Shown one piece after another: positions 61,462-64,000 of a stretch of 64,000 bases of DNA. The number at the start of each line of letters is the position of its first letter. Within the stretch, counting starts at the first letter, position 1. Under the pieces are notes generated by a model. The model was not told the DNA's origin, searched no databases, and was given only the letters and a program-made list of their open reading frames with translations. Both the position numbers and the translations under genes were made by a program. Source of the stretch: JAPLDP01 sp964628285 (GTDB lineage: Bacteria > Bacteroidota > Bacteroidia > Bacteroidales > JAGONC01); NCBI GenBank assembly GCA_964628285.1, contig CAZVNP010000002.1, forward strand, positions 66,360 to 130,359, given 5' to 3'.

Positions 61462-63832
61462 TCAATGGATGATCATCTTCCTGGCGGGTGTTGAGAATCC
61501 TTCGCCTCTGATGGCATAATAATACACGCCGTGCTCCCAGGCACTAACGGGCAGCACTACCATGTTCTGCCGGTCGCTGACGGGTTCTTCTGCCATTTTC
61601 CGGCCCAGGGCATCATACACCGTCAGTTTCAGGCCGCGAGCGTTCTCAGGAACCGAATAGTGAATGGTGACAAATGTGCTGGCGGGGTTGGGAACGGCAT
61701 TGGAGAGGATGACGTCGTCCGGGTTAAGTATCGCTCCGGTACCTGCCGAGATATCGACAATGGTCACGCTAAGGTCATCGAAATAGAAACCGTCTTCAGT
61801 GACATAGTTATCACTGACTAACGTGAAGCGAATGAGGATGCTGTCGCCGAGGTAATCATTGAGGTCAATCTCCTCCTTCACCCAGTCGGGTTGATTACCG
61901 TCGTATAAAGGTTGTCCGGGGGCCTGGTTGGAATTGCCGGGTTTGGTATATTTCCCGCTCAGCGGTGTCCAGGTGAAGCCGTCATTTGAGGAGGCTTTCA
62001 CCTGCACATAATCCCATCCCGCCTCAATGGCCCATTTGGCCCAGAAGTTCAGAATGGCATAACCCGCGTGGGTCAGGTCAATGGGTTCATCCAGGGTGAT
62101 GGATGAGTTCTCGGAATTCTGGTAGTTGCCGTAAGGTGAATCGGTGATGGAGCCGGTAGGCGAATGGTACTGGGTGGTGGAGATACCCCACTGCCCCGCA
62201 TCCCAGTTGGCCGTGGTGTTACAGTCATCGCTGAAGATGACAACAGGCTGGCCGAAGACCTTATGTATGGTATCGGAGGTGACGAGCCCGCCGTTGCTGA
62301 CAGCGAGCACATAAGTGATGGCCTGACCGGAGGTGATATCAGACCGGAGGGTGAAAGCGGTGGAATCGTCAACGGATTGCAAAATGTCAAGGCCTTCATA
62401 TACTTTGGGGTCGCCGACCGACTGTATCTCATCACCCACGGGGATGATGCTGACGGTATAGGTGCCGTTGTCATCCAGTCCCATACGTTTGAGGCTGTAT
62501 GAAAAATAACCGTCAGTCTCACCTATAATGGACTGGCCGATATCCTCCACCTCCGCATAGGAACCCACATAATAAGCCGCGAGGAAATTCATCAGCATGG
62601 TGGTCTCGCACAAGGGTATGATCCTGTCGGGCGAAGGCCAGAAACCGTCCATATCCGTGCCTATTTCGGGGGTTACGGCATACACCTTGTTTTTTGAAAG
62701 TTGCTCACCGTAAAGCCAGTCATTGGCATCGCCGTTGGTAGAGTATAATATCTCCCACGGGGTGCCGTAGATATAACCGTTCTCACTGGTCATGGACTGG
62801 GCATAGGCATAAAAAATATCATAATCCGGTTGGGGAGGGTAAATATTCGTATACCCGAACGGATAGAGATAGTCATTGCCAAAGGAGTGATAATTAAAGG
62901 CGAATTTGAAATCATGCTCTTCGGCGAACTGCCTGATGGCCTGTGTCTCGGGTTCCGAGAAAGCCTCCGGCCCACGATAGGTCTCATCCCAGGTATAGGG
63001 TGAGGAGCCTTCGTTATCATAGCCCCACATGTAACCGTAATTTCTGTTGAGGTCCACGCCGAAGGATCCATTGCCGTTGTTGCGCCTGTTTTTACGCCAC
63101 ATGCCTCCCCCGTTGGGATCGGTCTGCTGGTTATAAAGGTAACCGTCAGGATTGACGATGGGTATGAAGTAAAGTTCCCTGTTGTCGACCAGCTCCTTGA
63201 CATTCGGGTCCGTGTCGTAATTTTCAAGAAGATAATACATGAAAAACAGCAACTGGTCCGTGCCGATGGCTTCACGGGCATGATGCATGCCGGTGTAGAG
63301 CACCTGGGGCTCATCTTCGCTGACGTTGGGATTGTCGGATATCTTCACCCAATAAAGAGGATGCCCATCGGTGGTGAGAAAATCACCGATGGGGGGCTTT
63401 GGCGGTGATCAGATCAGGATACCTGGCGGACATGCTGTCGAGGTTTTCCAGCACCTCATCCCAGGTGTGGAAGCCGCCCATGGAGCCGAGGGTGAATTCA
63501 TACGGCACCTCGTAATCGCGCGGGACGGACCGGTCAATCGTCAGGCCTTTCTGCTGAGCGGCTCTCGCACTGTAATAGGACGCCACATCACCGATCAGTA
63601 TTTCCACATCAAAACCGCTGGCCTTGATTTTAGCCATTTCATCACTTGAGAAATCGGAGATAAAATAGGCACCCCGCCTGTAGGTCCCTTCATCCACGGG
63701 TATGCCGAGGGAGGCCAGCTTCTTTAGTCCTTCATCGCCGGTAAATATTCTGGCTCTGGAATAAACCGGTACCTGGGTAAAACCGGCAACGTGCATTAAA
63801 ACAATAAGCACAAGAATGGTAAATTTTTTCAT
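61462..63832 (-). pseudogene. M14 zinc carboxypeptidase with type IX sorting domain, frameshifted
   Basis: Read through one frame change, the gene encodes a 789-residue secreted metallocarboxypeptidase: signal peptide from the ATG at 63832 (MKKFTILVLIVLMHVAGFTQ), a propeptide-like N-terminus, the M14 domain with the zinc motif HHAREAIG, HSFGNDYL and the catalytic Glu in VTPEIGT, a jelly-roll domain (DDCNTTANWDAGQWGIS), and a sorting domain (VPNPASTFVTIHYSVPE). The first frame stops after ITAKAPHR; the homology resumes in the next frame as PIGDFLTTDG. Removing one G from the G6 run at 63391-63396 restores the frame. A sequencing error or a true mutation are both possible. Confidence 0.85.
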
Positions 63833-63969
63833 TTTATTTTGAGATTTTTGAAATTCAACCTGATACCTCATCACAGCATGGAATGGCTTTCCCTTAAGGT
63901 GGGTCAAAGATAATTATTAAATATATCCCGTAGAAAAATCGGGAAAAAGATAAATCACGGGTGTGTACC

Positions 63970-63985
63970 CCAGGGTAAGCCCTGG
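63970..63985. repeat. Short hairpin CCAGGG/CCCTGG
   Basis: CCAGGG (63970-63975) and CCCTGG (63980-63985) pair perfectly around TAAG at the edge of the window. Upstream bases 63908-63960 are A/T-rich and show nothing coding. It looks like a dispersed intergenic palindrome; the sequence ends before its full extent is visible. Confidence 0.4.
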
Positions 63986-64000
63986 ACCCAATTTCCGCCC

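Noticed and set aside
1..64000. tRNA, rRNA, integrase or phage genes
   Set aside because: I looked for tRNA arm signatures, integrase or transposase motifs and phage structural genes and found none that I could support.

Overview
The window is a gene-dense piece (about 50% GC by eye) of a chromosome from the phylum Bacteroidota, most likely an uncultured Bacteroidales-type bacterium. The evidence is a full-length SprA (the type IX secretion translocon), three large secreted peptidases with type IX C-terminal sorting domains, Omp28 and DUF6029 family proteins, Bacteroidota-type TonB proteins, few Shine-Dalgarno sequences, and many copies of the Bacteroidota -7 promoter box TAnnTTTG. A 100-N scaffold gap and a homopolymer frameshift suggest a draft or metagenome assembly. 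I see no tRNA, rRNA, CRISPR array, transposase or phage gene.

Layout. 1-471: noncoding, with short repeats and dyads. 472-4128: acyl-CoA carboxylase operon (biotin carboxylase, biotin carrier, carboxyltransferase). 4157-6999: a membrane-anchored PHP-like protein and a family 39 glycosyltransferase. 7013-13979 (minus): fumarase, a MITE-like palindromic element, an ArsC-like protein, release factor 2 with an intact +1 frameshift site, RecX, malate dehydrogenase and malic enzyme. Fumarase, malate dehydrogenase and malic enzyme are linked steps of C4-acid metabolism. 14149-22538: ruvA, sprA, gcvH. 22641-24181: two tandem tonB paralogues with duplicated leaders. 24240-27101 (minus): thiL-uvrC. 27296-34999: sufBCDSE, a SufT-like gene and dxs, so Fe-S assembly sits beside the first gene of the Fe-S-dependent MEP pathway.

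35025-38253: a TauE/SafE permease, a dCMP deaminase-like gene with a small P-loop kinase, the decayed end of a LOG-family gene, and mannose-6-phosphate isomerase. 38407-41561: a TlpA-like thioredoxin, a DUF6029 outer-membrane protein and an Omp28 lipoprotein, with a Fur-like inverted repeat inside the cluster. 41616-49729 (minus): two giant gingipain-type (C25) peptidases in tandem, probable cargo of the SprA machine. 49856-54363 (minus): rbfA, a methyltransferase, a TMTC-like glycosyltransferase with TPR repeats (interrupted by the gap) and a LolC/E-type permease. 54437-59832: an MsbA-like ABC exporter, an M20 amidohydrolase, mtnA and a GNAT-like gene. 59857-61312 (minus): universal stress protein and CorA. 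61462-63832 (minus): an M14 carboxypeptidase with a sorting domain, broken by one extra base in a G6 run.

The themes are envelope biogenesis and protein secretion (SprA, C25 and M14 cargo, TonB, LolC/E, MsbA, two GT-C glycosyltransferases) mixed with central metabolism. Nothing amounts to an unmistakably new system. The best leads are the TlpA/DUF6029/Omp28 cluster with its Fur-like site, the palindrome over the suf promoter, the glycosyltransferase-methyltransferase pair between rbfA and the permease, and the MITE-like element.
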